From contig NZ_JAUSXN010000001.1 in NCBI RefSeq assembly GCF_030816015.1, positions 6,014,001-6,078,000 on the forward strand: 64,000 nt of DNA, given 5' to 3'. The notes beneath the pieces are model-generated. The model was given only the letters and a program-made list of their open reading frames with translations. It was not told where the DNA came from and did not search any database. The position numbers were made by a program, and so were the translations under genes. The first letter of the stretch is position 1, and every line of letters begins with the position of its first letter. This DNA is from Pedobacter sp. W3I1. GTDB taxonomy: Bacteria > Bacteroidota > Bacteroidia > Sphingobacteriales > Sphingobacteriaceae. Below are positions 45,784 through 55,073 of this stretch, one piece after another.

Positions 45784-45813
45784 GGCACAATGGAACTAAA
45801 ACCGCCTTGTGCC
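45784..45813 (+). promoter_or_regulatory. Inverted repeat between TetR and the efflux operon
   Basis: Arms GGCACAA (45784-45790) and TTGTGCC (45807-45813) flank a 16-nt spacer, 8 bp after the TetR stop. It may be a second TetR operator, or an RNA hairpin that limits read-through. The two readings cannot be separated from sequence. Confidence 0.4.
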
Positions 45814-45864
45814 ATTAAGAAGAACTTAAATAGATAAGAACCCAAAAACAAAAAACAATACATT

Positions 45865-47205
45865 ATGCTTAGAGTAAAAATGGTAAAATTAATGCTCATA
45901 CTCCTAATCGGCTCGGTTTTACCGCAGCTGGTAGTTGCTCAGCAGCAAATTACCTTAAAAGATGCGCTCACCTATGCGCTCCAAAACAACACCAAGATTC
46001 GAAACTCGAAATTGGATATTGAAGGTGGAAGATACAAGGTAGAGGAAGTTAGGGCGCAGGCCTTGCCTCAAATTACAGGAAATGTTGGTTTAACATACAA
46101 CCCTATTATTGGCCAATTGGTTGCCAATTTCGGTGGACAGACACAGGCGATTAAATTAGGCCAGAACTGGAATTCAACTGCAGGCGTTCAGCTTTCACAG
46201 CAGTTATTTAACCAACAGGTTTTTACCGGCTTACAGGCTGCACGATCGAGTGAGGAATATTACAACCTTACTTCAAAATTAACAGAAGAACAGATTATCG
46301 AGCTGGTTGCCAACAATTATTATCAGGTTTTGGTAAACAGACAACAACTTAACGTAATCGATACCAATATTAAAAATGTTAAGATTGTAGAAAAAATTGT
46401 TTCAAACCAATATAAAAACGGTTTAGCAAGAAAAATCGATGTTGACCGTATCAATGTTAATTTAACCAACCTGAATACACAGCGCGAGCAAGTGATCAAT
46501 GCCATTACCCAACTGGAGAATCAATTAAAATTCTCAATGGGTATGCCGGTTTCTACGCCAATCAGCTTACCTGCTACCGAGTTAACAGAGGTAACTACCT
46601 TACCTGTATTTACAGATTCTATCGATCTGGCAAACAGAACGGAGGTTAAACTTTTGGATAATCAGGATAAACTTTTATCCCTGCAAAGAAAGGCATATGT
46701 TGCTGAATATTATCCATCTCTGGCTTTAACAGGTAATTACACTTACTCTAGCCAAAGTGATGGCTTTGATTTCTTAAAATCTAATGCTGCTGCAATTGGA
46801 TATGGTGCATCAGCTGTTGGCTTAACTTTAAAAGTGCCCATTTTTAATGGCTTTTTAACACGTTCAAAAATCCGCCAGGCAGATGTAGATATTAAAAAAG
46901 CAAGAGAGAGCAGAAAAGAATCGGTAAACTCATTAAACCTGGCTTACGAAAACGCGAAAATTCAATTGCGGAACAACATCAACACCATTAAATCGCAACG
47001 TAAAAATGCCGATTTAGCGCAGGAGATTTACAAAAGCACCCAAAATAATTATAACAATGGCTTAGCTTCTTTAACCGATCTGCTGGATACAGAAAATGCA
47101 CTTACTGAGGCACAGAACAGTTATACACAGGCTTTATTGAATTACAAAATAGCCGAAATACAATTAATAAAATCAAACGGAAATATTAAATCGCTAGTAC
47201 AATAG
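45865..47205 (+). CDS. TolC family outer-membrane efflux protein
   Basis: 446 residues. Signal peptide MLRVKMVKLMLILLIGSVLPQLVVAQ, then the two OEP repeats: ITLKDALTYALQNNTKIRNSKLDIEGGRYKVEEVRAQALPQITG and its counterpart around IFNGFLTRSKIRQADVDIKKARESRKES, with long coiled coils (TQREQVINAITQLENQLKF). It forms the outer-membrane channel of the tripartite pump. First gene of a three-gene operon; 2-bp gap to the adaptor. Confidence 0.96.
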   Translation: MLRVKMVKLMLILLIGSVLPQLVVAQQQITLKDALTYALQNNTKIRNSKLDIEGGRYKVEEVRAQALPQITGNVGLTYNPIIGQLVANFGGQTQAIKLGQNWNSTAGVQLSQQLFNQQVFTGLQAARSSEEYYNLTSKLTEEQIIELVANNYYQVLVNRQQLNVIDTNIKNVKIVEKIVSNQYKNGLARKIDVDRINVNLTNLNTQREQVINAITQLENQLKFSMGMPVSTPISLPATELTEVTTLPVFTDSIDLANRTEVKLLDNQDKLLSLQRKAYVAEYYPSLALTGNYTYSSQSDGFDFLKSNAAAIGYGASAVGLTLKVPIFNGFLTRSKIRQADVDIKKARESRKESVNSLNLAYENAKIQLRNNINTIKSQRKNADLAQEIYKSTQNNYNNGLASLTDLLDTENALTEAQNSYTQALLNYKIAEIQLIKSNGNIKSLVQ

Positions 47206-47207
47206 AA

Positions 47208-48275
47208 ATGAAAAGAGTAATTATCATAATTATCGTAGTTGTTGTTGCCCTTGGTGCAATAGCTTATGTTTTAAGCAACAATAAAAAGAAGAACGAAGAA
47301 AAAACTGCTTTCATTGCTAAAGGTGGTGGTGCTGTTGCCGTTCGGGTTGCTCAAGTAGAGAGAAAAGCTGTGAATTTAGATTTCAGTGCAAACGGAAATT
47401 TTATTCCTAAACAAGAACTTAACTTCTTATCAGAAAATGCAGGTCGTGTTACGGCTATTTATGTTGACGAAGGTGACCGCGTAAGCAAAGGGCAGGTTTT
47501 GGCCCGTGTTGATGCCGAAATTATCAATACTGATAGAGAAACTGCTGAGGCTAACTACCAAAATGCGGTAAGAGATGAGGCCAGATACCAAAGCTCGTTC
47601 TCTACTGGTGGTGTTACACAACAACAATTAGATCAGGCTAAACTGGCTACTAAAAATGCAAAATTACGTTTACAGGCTTCGCAACGTAAACTTAGTGATG
47701 CGAACATTAAATCGCCAATTAATGGTATTGTAAACAAAAGATATATTGAAGTTGGTGCCTTTGTAAATACTCAAGGTACACAGTTATTCGAACTGGTTGA
47801 TGTTTCAAAATTAAAACTGAAAGTAAACGTTAACGAATCGCAGGTAGCCAACCTTAAAGTTGGAGATCAGATCCAGATTAAATCTTCAGTTTTCCCAACT
47901 GATAATTTCTCTGGAAGGATAACTTTCATTGCTGCTAAAGCCGATGCAACCCTAAACTTCCCGATTGAAATTGAAGTAGAAAACAGCCACAAAAATACTT
48001 TAAAAGCTGGTATGTACGGAACTGCAATATTTAAGTTCCCTAAACAAGCGCCAAGCATTCTCATTCCACGTACATCGTTTGTAGGTAGTGTGAGCAGCAA
48101 TCAGGTTTTTGTATTGGATAAGTCTAACAATACTTCTAAAACCCGTAATGTGGTAGCCGGTCGTATTTTAGGAGATAATGTTGAAATCCTTGATGGTTTA
48201 AAAGAAGGTGAAACTGTCATCACCAGTGGACAGATTAACTTAACTGAAGGTACTCAAGTGAGTATCGTAAAATAA
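47208..48275 (+). CDS. RND efflux periplasmic adaptor (MFP) subunit
   Basis: 355 residues. N-terminal membrane anchor MKRVIIIIIVVVVALGAIAYVLS (no lipobox); lipoyl-like half-motifs around a helical hairpin (FIPKQELNFLSENAGRVTAIYVDEGDRVSKGQVLARVDAEI ... SPINGIVNKRYIEVGAFVN); and a beta-barrel domain (KVGDQIQIKSSVFPTDNFSGRITFIA). It bridges the TolC-like channel and the RND permease. Second gene of the operon. Confidence 0.95.
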   Translation: MKRVIIIIIVVVVALGAIAYVLSNNKKKNEEKTAFIAKGGGAVAVRVAQVERKAVNLDFSANGNFIPKQELNFLSENAGRVTAIYVDEGDRVSKGQVLARVDAEIINTDRETAEANYQNAVRDEARYQSSFSTGGVTQQQLDQAKLATKNAKLRLQASQRKLSDANIKSPINGIVNKRYIEVGAFVNTQGTQLFELVDVSKLKLKVNVNESQVANLKVGDQIQIKSSVFPTDNFSGRITFIAAKADATLNFPIEIEVENSHKNTLKAGMYGTAIFKFPKQAPSILIPRTSFVGSVSSNQVFVLDKSNNTSKTRNVVAGRILGDNVEILDGLKEGETVITSGQINLTEGTQVSIVK

Positions 48276-48337
48276 GTTAGAGAGGTTTTTGGCTTTAAAA
48301 CGCGATACGCCAATCGCAAAACGCAATACTAATTAAA

Positions 48338-51300
48338 ATGAAGATAACAGACATATCTATAAAAAGGCCTTCGCTGGTTATTGTGGTGTTTACCGCACTT
48401 ACCTTGCTTGGGCTGCTAAGTTACTTTTCGTTGGGTTATGAATTACTTCCAAAATTCTCAAACAACGTAGTATCTATTTCGACCATTTACCCCGGCGCAT
48501 CGCCAGCTGAGGTTGAAAATACGGTAACCAAAAAAATCGAGGATGCGGTATCGTCGATGGAAAACATCAAGAAGATCAACTCCGTATCATTTGAGAGTTT
48601 ATCTACAGTTACCATCACCTTAACTGATGCAGCAAACATCGATATCTCCTTAAATGATGCACAAAGAAAGGTAAACGCCATTCTTTCTGATCTGCCTGAG
48701 GATGTAAAAACGCCATCACTGAGTAAATTCTCTTTGGATGATTTACCCGTAATTACCATGTCGGCATCGGCCAATATGGATGATATTACCTTTTACGATT
48801 TAATTGATAAACGTATTGCCCCGGTAATTTCGAGGGTAAGTGGTATTGCACAGGTTAACCTGGTTGGTGGTTCAGAACGCGAAATCCAGGTTTCGTTAAA
48901 TGCTGATAAACTACAAGGTTATAACCTTTCAGTTCCACAGGTACAGCAATTAATTCTGAGTTCTAATTTAGATTTCCCTACAGGAAGTGTTAAAACTCAA
49001 AACCAGGATGTATTAATCCGTTTATCGGGTAAATACAGAAGTATGGAAGAGTTGAGAAACCTGGTTTTAACCACGACTAAAGAAGGTGCACAGATCCGTT
49101 TAGGTGATGTTGCCGACGTTCAGGATTCGCAAAAAGAAACCGAAAAACTGGCACGTATTGATCGTAAAGCATCTATTGCCATCCAGATTATTAAACAAAG
49201 TGATGCGAATGCGGTAGAAGTGAGTAAGGGTGTACATGCCATTATTGCTAAACTTAAAGGTGAATACGCAGCAAATAAATTAGACATCAGAATTGTTAAC
49301 GATAGTTCGATCTTTACCTTGGAATCAGCTGATGCAGTAATCCACGATTTAATCCTCGCGGTTATTTTGGTGGCTTTCGTGATGCTTTTCTTCTTGCACA
49401 GTTTACGTAACGCGTTAATTGTAATGGTATCGATTCCGGTTTCATTAATCGCTACGTTTATCGGGATCAGCTTATTCGGCTTTACCTTAAACTTAATGTC
49501 GCTATTAGGGCTATCACTCGTGGTAGGTATCCTGGTAGATGATGCGATTGTGGTACTGGAAAATATCCAGCGACACATGGAGATGGGTAAAAACAAGGTG
49601 AGGGCAGCATCTGATGCAACAAGAGAAATTGGTTTTACAGTAGTATCTATTACTTTCGTAATTGTGGTAGTGTTCTTCCCGATTGCGGTAAGTACAGGTT
49701 TGGTATCGAACATCCTGCGTCAGTTCTGTATTGTGGTAATTATAGCGACCTTACTTTCATTAGTAGCTTCATTTACCATTGTACCGCTTATCTTTTCTCG
49801 TTTCGGTAAGTTAGAACGTATTGAAGGTAAAAACATATTCGGTCGTTTTATTCTCTGGTTCGAAAAACAATTAAAGAAATTTACGCTTTGGATTACCAGC
49901 ATTTTAACATGGTCGTTAAACCACAAAGCCCTTACATTAATTATTGTAGTGGTGATGTTCTTTAGCTCTTGTGGATTATTGGTAGGTGGTTTTATCGGAT
50001 CAGAGTTCTTCCCTAAATCTGATAAAGGTGAGTTCCTCGTGCAGTTGGAGTTACCTAAAGATGCTTCTTTAGAGCAAACCAACTTCTTAACACAAAAAGC
50101 TGAGGCTTTCTTAGATAAACAGCCTGAAATTACACAGTTAATTACTACTGTTGGACAATCGACCGGTGATTTCGGTGGTACACAGGCTACAGCCTATAAA
50201 TCGGAGATTAATGTTAAGCTTGTTGAACGCGATCAGCGTGAAGGTGTTTCTTCAGATATTTTCGCAACAAAAATGAGCCGTGCACTGGCTAAAGAATTAA
50301 TTGGAGCAAAAGTAAAAACCGTTCCAATCAGTATTTTAGGTATTGCAGAAAATGCACCGATCCAGTTGGTGGTAATGGGTTCTGATTTAGATAGTGCATT
50401 GAAATATGCTGAGGGTGCGCAGAAAGTGCTTGCTTCTATCCCTGGTGCTACAGAGATTAAATTATCGGTAGAAAAAGGAACACCGGAGATTAACGTTCAG
50501 GTAGATCGTGATAAGATGTCGGCCGTTGGCCTAACTTTACAAACCGTAGGTTCTACCATGCAGACAGCTTTTGCAGGTAACACCGATGGTAAATACCGTA
50601 AAGGCGAGTACGAGTACGATATCAATATCCAGTATCAAAACTTCAACCGCCAGAACATTGACGACGTACGTAACCTGATTTTTATAAACAGCGATGGTAA
50701 ACAGATTAAGTTATCACAGTTTGCAACCATTACTGAAGGTTCAGGCCCAAGTCAGTTAGAACGTTTAAATAAATCTACTTCGGTATCAGTTAAGGCCCAA
50801 TCAATTGGTAGGCCAACAGGAACCGTGGTTGCTGAGTTCCAGGCGAAACTAGAAGACATGCAAAAAAACGGCAAACTTAAAGCGCCAATTGGCGTAAGTT
50901 ACAGCTGGGCGGGTGATCAGGAGAACCAGAGCGAAGGCTTTGGTACTTTAGGCATCGCTTTATTGGCTTCAATCATTTTAGTTTACCTGATTATGGTTGC
51001 ACTTTACGATAGTTTTATCTATCCACTAGTGGTAATGTTCTCGCTGCCTTTGGCAGTAATCGGGGCATTGTTAGCCCTGGCTTTAACCAATAACTCAATC
51101 GGTATCTTTACCATTTTAGGTTTAATTATGTTAATGGGTCTGGTAGCGAAAAACGCGATTATCCTGGTCGATTTTACCAACCACTTAAAGGCTGAAGGTA
51201 AAGAAACCAAAGAAGCGCTCGTACTGGCCAACCACGCACGTTTACGACCAATCTTAATGACCACCATCGCCATGGTATTCGGTATGCTTCCAATTGCATT

Positions 51301-51532
51301 AGCAAGCGGTGCAGGTGCCGAATGGAAAAACGGTTTGGCCTGGGTTATTGTAGGTGGATTAACCAGTTCATTGTTTTTAACCTTAATTGTTGTACCGGTG
51401 GTATACTTAATATTCGATAGAATGTTAGAGCGCCTTGGTTTCAATAAAAAAGGAAAAACCATTGATGAACTGATGGAAGAACCATACGATCATAAAGATG
51501 TAAATGAATACGATTTAGATCACGGACATTAA
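48338..51532 (+). CDS. RND efflux transporter permease (AcrB/HAE1-like)
   Basis: 1064 residues, full length for the family. N-terminal ISIKRPSLVIVVFTALTLLGLLSYFSL, the porter region YPGASPAEVENTVTKKIEDAVSSMENIKKINS, and the TM4 proton-relay motif LVVGILVDDAIVVLENIQRHMEMG (adjacent Asp-Asp). A second half repeats the layout (SIILVYLIMVALYDSFIYPLVVMFSLPLAVIGALLAL; GLVAKNAIILVDFTNHLK). It exports drugs or lipophilic compounds using proton flow. Third gene of the TetR-linked operon, followed by a strong terminator. Confidence 0.97.
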   Translation: MKITDISIKRPSLVIVVFTALTLLGLLSYFSLGYELLPKFSNNVVSISTIYPGASPAEVENTVTKKIEDAVSSMENIKKINSVSFESLSTVTITLTDAANIDISLNDAQRKVNAILSDLPEDVKTPSLSKFSLDDLPVITMSASANMDDITFYDLIDKRIAPVISRVSGIAQVNLVGGSEREIQVSLNADKLQGYNLSVPQVQQLILSSNLDFPTGSVKTQNQDVLIRLSGKYRSMEELRNLVLTTTKEGAQIRLGDVADVQDSQKETEKLARIDRKASIAIQIIKQSDANAVEVSKGVHAIIAKLKGEYAANKLDIRIVNDSSIFTLESADAVIHDLILAVILVAFVMLFFLHSLRNALIVMVSIPVSLIATFIGISLFGFTLNLMSLLGLSLVVGILVDDAIVVLENIQRHMEMGKNKVRAASDATREIGFTVVSITFVIVVVFFPIAVSTGLVSNILRQFCIVVIIATLLSLVASFTIVPLIFSRFGKLERIEGKNIFGRFILWFEKQLKKFTLWITSILTWSLNHKALTLIIVVVMFFSSCGLLVGGFIGSEFFPKSDKGEFLVQLELPKDASLEQTNFLTQKAEAFLDKQPEITQLITTVGQSTGDFGGTQATAYKSEINVKLVERDQREGVSSDIFATKMSRALAKELIGAKVKTVPISILGIAENAPIQLVVMGSDLDSALKYAEGAQKVLASIPGATEIKLSVEKGTPEINVQVDRDKMSAVGLTLQTVGSTMQTAFAGNTDGKYRKGEYEYDINIQYQNFNRQNIDDVRNLIFINSDGKQIKLSQFATITEGSGPSQLERLNKSTSVSVKAQSIGRPTGTVVAEFQAKLEDMQKNGKLKAPIGVSYSWAGDQENQSEGFGTLGIALLASIILVYLIMVALYDSFIYPLVVMFSLPLAVIGALLALALTNNSIGIFTILGLIMLMGLVAKNAIILVDFTNHLKAEGKETKEALVLANHARLRPILMTTIAMVFGMLPIALASGAGAEWKNGLAWVIVGGLTSSLFLTLIVVPVVYLIFDRMLERLGFNKKGKTIDELMEEPYDHKDVNEYDLDHGH

Positions 51533-51558
51533 TAAACATCCAGATTAACAATCAATTT

Positions 51559-51586
51559 AGCCCCGACCCCAAATCGGGGCTTTTTT
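51559..51586 (+). terminator. Terminator of the efflux operon
   Basis: Perfect 8-bp stem AGCCCCGA/TCGGGGCT, 7-nt loop, then TTTTTT; 26 bp after the RND stop codon. Confidence 0.9.
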
Positions 51587-51595
51587 GTGGATCAT

Positions 51596-51875
51596 TTTGT
51601 TTTTAGCCACGGAAGCACAGAAAACAGAAAAATTATCCGCAAACAGGTACCCACCGCCATGGTTCGTGTCCCCACGAACCATTTCTTTTTGCCACGGAGA
51701 GAACGCAAAAGCATGGAAAATTATGCGCGAGGAATGTCTATCGCCATGGTTCGTGTCCTCACGAACCATTTCTTTTTTGCCACGGAGCACACAGAGACAC
51801 GGAAAATTATGGCTCAGGAATGCCTCCAATCAATTTTACAAACCAAATATCCTAGCAATGGTTCGTCTCTATCCA
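51596..51875. repeat. Tandem repeats with ATGGTTCGTG hairpins
   Basis: Two 87-bp units each contain ATGGTTCGTG-TCC(C/T)-CACGAACCAT (hairpins at 51659-51682 and 51746-51769), then TTTCTTTTTGCCACGGA. A partial third ATGGTTCGTC follows at ~51858. The first TAGCCACGGAAGCACAGA at 51605 is a further half unit. No coding content. Confidence 0.7.
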
Positions 51876-51981
51876 CATCCTCCTCATCTTTACCTGCTAG
51901 CACTTAGAAGTTTTCCTGCCCAGATAATTATACAATGTTGTCTTCAAACAAATTATGGCACAACGTTGTATATTAGGCATT

Positions 51982-52785
51982 ATGTTTAAATTCATTTTTA
52001 GCCTGTTCCTTATCTGTTCCACCCTTTTGGTTAAAGCTCAACACCCTCCTGTTTTTTCGGCAATGACCACAGATTCGAGCTTTGTAAAGGTTTCTAACTT
52101 AGATATTACCCTGGTAAAATACAGTTACAAACCTAATGGCATTAAATTTTTAGTCGTACATGACAATGAAGATACTGGTGTAAAAGCAGGCTTTGATTAT
52201 ATCCGCTGGAGTGGCGGCGAACTCATCGACAGTCAATATGGCGGCGTAAGAGATTATTATTTCACCTATATGGATGATCAATATCGTATAGACCCTAACG
52301 CCATTTATACCGAAGTAGGTGTAAAAACAAGATTAAAAAAAGACTTTTTCAGCTCCAATGAAGTTGAAAAAGCAATCCTTAAAGCGGGCAAACAAATTGT
52401 CGATTTTTACGATCCAAAAGCCACGGGTTATTTTTTAACCCTTCATAACAATGCCGATGGTGGTTTTGGTATTTCTTCTTATTTACCAGGTTACGATTTA
52501 GCGAGTACGGCCGATTCGGTTTATATCAATTTCCAGATGGATGGAGATGATCTTGTTTACGTAACCGAGCCAAGGTTGTTCAGCAGTTTAAAAAAGGCAA
52601 ATGTGAATGTAATTCTTCAATCTAAATTTGTTTCCAATGATGGTTCGCTTTCGGTTTATGCCATGCAAAATAAGATTCCTTATATTAATGTGGAGGTGCA
52701 GCATGGGCATCAGGACGAAAATTTAAGATTGATCGAGCTGGCTATCGCAGCCCTAAAAGAACATGGATTGGTGAAGAAAGAATAG
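51982..52785 (+). CDS. Exported protein, possible distant amidase-like fold
   Basis: 267 residues from the start at 51982 (MFKFIFSLFLICSTLLVKAQ, a clear signal peptide). The pattern VVHDNEDTG (His, Glu), LTLHNNADGGFG (His) and NVEVQHGHQDENLRLIELAIAAL (Glu) is reminiscent of the zinc and catalytic positions of N-acetylmuramoyl-L-alanine amidases (Amidase_3-like). The overall similarity is weak and I would not rely on it. Single gene, flanked by repeats on both sides. Confidence 0.78.
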   Translation: MFKFIFSLFLICSTLLVKAQHPPVFSAMTTDSSFVKVSNLDITLVKYSYKPNGIKFLVVHDNEDTGVKAGFDYIRWSGGELIDSQYGGVRDYYFTYMDDQYRIDPNAIYTEVGVKTRLKKDFFSSNEVEKAILKAGKQIVDFYDPKATGYFLTLHNNADGGFGISSYLPGYDLASTADSVYINFQMDGDDLVYVTEPRLFSSLKKANVNVILQSKFVSNDGSLSVYAMQNKIPYINVEVQHGHQDENLRLIELAIAALKEHGLVKKE

Positions 52786-52861
52786 GTAATTAAGCGTTTT
52801 TCACAGCTACCCTAGCTAACTTTGATATTTTATTTCCGGATAGCGCACTCCAAATGATATT

Positions 52862-53700
52862 AGTATTTTGAAATTAGGAAATGATTGGCCTGTAGTTCTT
52901 CGAGGTTCTCAGTCCCGCCATTCGCTGTAGCTCCGATAGAAGAATCGGAGGCTGCCGCTGCTGTCGGGTTTAAGGACAAGGGTTTGTGCACCATACAACC
53001 CCAACTGAAATACTGCTGTGGCGATCTAGCCCCGATTGAAGCGTTACCCTGCAGCAACGAGGCACGAGGAAGCAAAGTGCAAAAGCGTAAACGGGAAGAA
53101 ACTTAGTGTTTTGTAGCGACCTTGCGCTTCAAAAAAATAGCTCTTTTAACTATATAAAGTATTGATGGAAATATAGGCTTATATGGCACTTACATTTCTC
53201 ATATGGTTAAAACCTTTTGGTTTATCGTCAGGATTTATAAACAGCGTTTCTGCAACCCTAAAAATGAAATACTGTTGTGGCCACCTAGCCCCGGTTGAAG
53301 CGTTACCCTGCAGCAACGAGGCACGAGGCAGCGAAGCGTATTAGCGTAAAACGGGAAGGAACTCGGTGTTTTGCATAGGCATAGCGCTCCAAATAATGAA
53401 TATACTTTTTTTTGGAAATGAAAGGTTTGTGTTTCATAGGAGTAGGTTAGCCCTGCTGTACCTCCTGCCAATTGAAGGAATTGGCATCCGTCCCATCAGG
53501 TTTAGAAACAAGATTTGTGCACCATGCACCGATCAAATAAAACACTGCCGTGTCCCTTTAGCCCCGGTTGAAGCGTTACCCTGCAGCAACGAGGTACGAG
53601 GAAGTGAAGCGTAAAAGCAGAAAACGGGAAGAAACTTTCTGCTGTGCACAAGCAGTGCGCTCCAAATAATGAATACATTTTTATTCAAAATAAAAGCCCT
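52862..53700 (-). repeat. Array 3: three repeat units in reverse orientation
   Basis: The core CC(C/G)G(A/G)TTGAAGCGTTACCCTGC lies at about 53031, 53291 and 53564 (periods ~260 and ~273), in the opposite direction to arrays 1 and 2. Unit 1 has a CTCCGAT/ATCGGAG hairpin (52931-52950). Unit 2 has diverged in that part. Unit 3 has GCCAATT/AATTGGC (53467-53485). The units end in GAAACTTAGTGTTTTG-like or GAACTCGGTGTTTTGC-like sequence and GCGCT(T/C)CAAA. No gene is present between 52785 and 53748. Confidence 0.88.
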
Positions 53701-53747
53701 GTTATACCCCCCAGTTAATCAATGCAAATCGTTAAACCGATCACAGT

Positions 53748-54953
53748 CTAGTTTATCGCTTTTATTTTTGTAATCAGGAAAGTAATCAGTAAACCAAAAA
53801 CAGCAATCATCCCGAAAGAATAACGCAGGCTGGATAGTTGCGAAACATAGCCTATTAACGGCGGGCCAAATAAAAACGCAAAATAACCGATACTCGAAAC
53901 CATGGTTATGGCTTTACCAGCAGGTACTTTTTTATTGTTACCAGCTATACTATATACCATAGGTACTATACTTGAAACACCCAGGCCGATCAGCATAAAG
54001 CCAAAAATAGCGACAATTACGTTTGGAAATATTACGGAAAGTGCCATGCCTATCGATATAATGGCGCCACTAATTTGCAGGAGATTTTTCCGCCCGAATT
54101 TACCGATTAAAAATACCCCTAAAAATCTTCCGCTGGCCATCATAAACATAAACGATGCATAACCAATAATCGCCTTATTATGAGGCAATTTCACAACATC
54201 TTCAAAATAAATAGCGCTCCAATCGAACATGGTGCCTTCGGTGGCCATACTACAAAAGGCGATAGCGCCCAGCAACACTAAAATACCTTGCGGCATGGTA
54301 AAAAACTTTGTTTTCTCTGCCACTGCATCTGGTTTATTATAGTTCAGCAACTTTTTCCCGTTAAGCGCAACATTGCTTAGGGATAATAGTGCAATAATCC
54401 AAAAATGGCTATACATGCTTAATTTTAGGTTAACCAGTCCCAGGGCAATTAAAGCCCCGGTTAAATTACCAATACTCCAGGCCCCATGGAAAGAACTCAT
54501 AATCGGTTTACCGTAATAATTTTCACCTGCAACACCTTGTGTATTTAAGGCAATGTTACAAAGGTTCCCGGTTATACCAAACAGCATCAAAAAAGCTGCC
54601 AACTGCCAACCCGTGGTGGCTAATGCTAAAAAAGTTAATGCAATTGCATAAAGTGGCGCAGTTGCCCTTAACATTTTCTTACTACCAAAATGAGTAGTGA
54701 GTTTTGCCGAAAAAAACATCGTAATAATCTGTCCTGCAGGCAATGCAAAAAGAATAGAGCCCAATTCTGCATCGTTCAAACCCATCGAAGCCTTAAAAGT
54801 TGGGATTCTACTGGCCCAACTGGCAAAACAAACGCCTTGCATAAAGTAAAAGGCCGATATTGCGAAACGTACTTGTTTTGGAGTGCTTTGTGCTAATACA
54901 GGTTTATCTTCTTGTTTACTTAAAATTTCCTGTTCTTGCGTGCTCTCTTCCAA
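53748..54953 (-). CDS. MFS transporter
   Basis: 401 residues, about 12 membrane segments after a ~25-residue polar N-terminus. The motif ELGSILFALPAGQIITMFFSAKLTTHFGSKKML holds the loop 2-3 pattern of MFS proteins, and the second half repeats it (GYASFMFMMASGRFLGVFLIGKFGRKNLLQ). It resembles the YbjJ-like group; the substrate is unknown. Its minus-strand promoter region lies next to tenA, but the genes are separate units. It may be a vitamin-related exporter or importer by position only, which is weak evidence. Confidence 0.9.
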   Translation of the reverse strand: MEESTQEQEILSKQEDKPVLAQSTPKQVRFAISAFYFMQGVCFASWASRIPTFKASMGLNDAELGSILFALPAGQIITMFFSAKLTTHFGSKKMLRATAPLYAIALTFLALATTGWQLAAFLMLFGITGNLCNIALNTQGVAGENYYGKPIMSSFHGAWSIGNLTGALIALGLVNLKLSMYSHFWIIALLSLSNVALNGKKLLNYNKPDAVAEKTKFFTMPQGILVLLGAIAFCSMATEGTMFDWSAIYFEDVVKLPHNKAIIGYASFMFMMASGRFLGVFLIGKFGRKNLLQISGAIISIGMALSVIFPNVIVAIFGFMLIGLGVSSIVPMVYSIAGNNKKVPAGKAITMVSSIGYFAFLFGPPLIGYVSQLSSLRYSFGMIAVFGLLITFLITKIKAIN

Positions 54954-55073
54954 AGTGATGTCTTAAATTATAGATTGAACTACAAAGTTCTTTAAATCTA
55001 TTGTAATATACCGACAAGTTTTTAACATTTTATCAAAATATTTGCTGTGCATCGGGTTAAAATATTAGATTTT

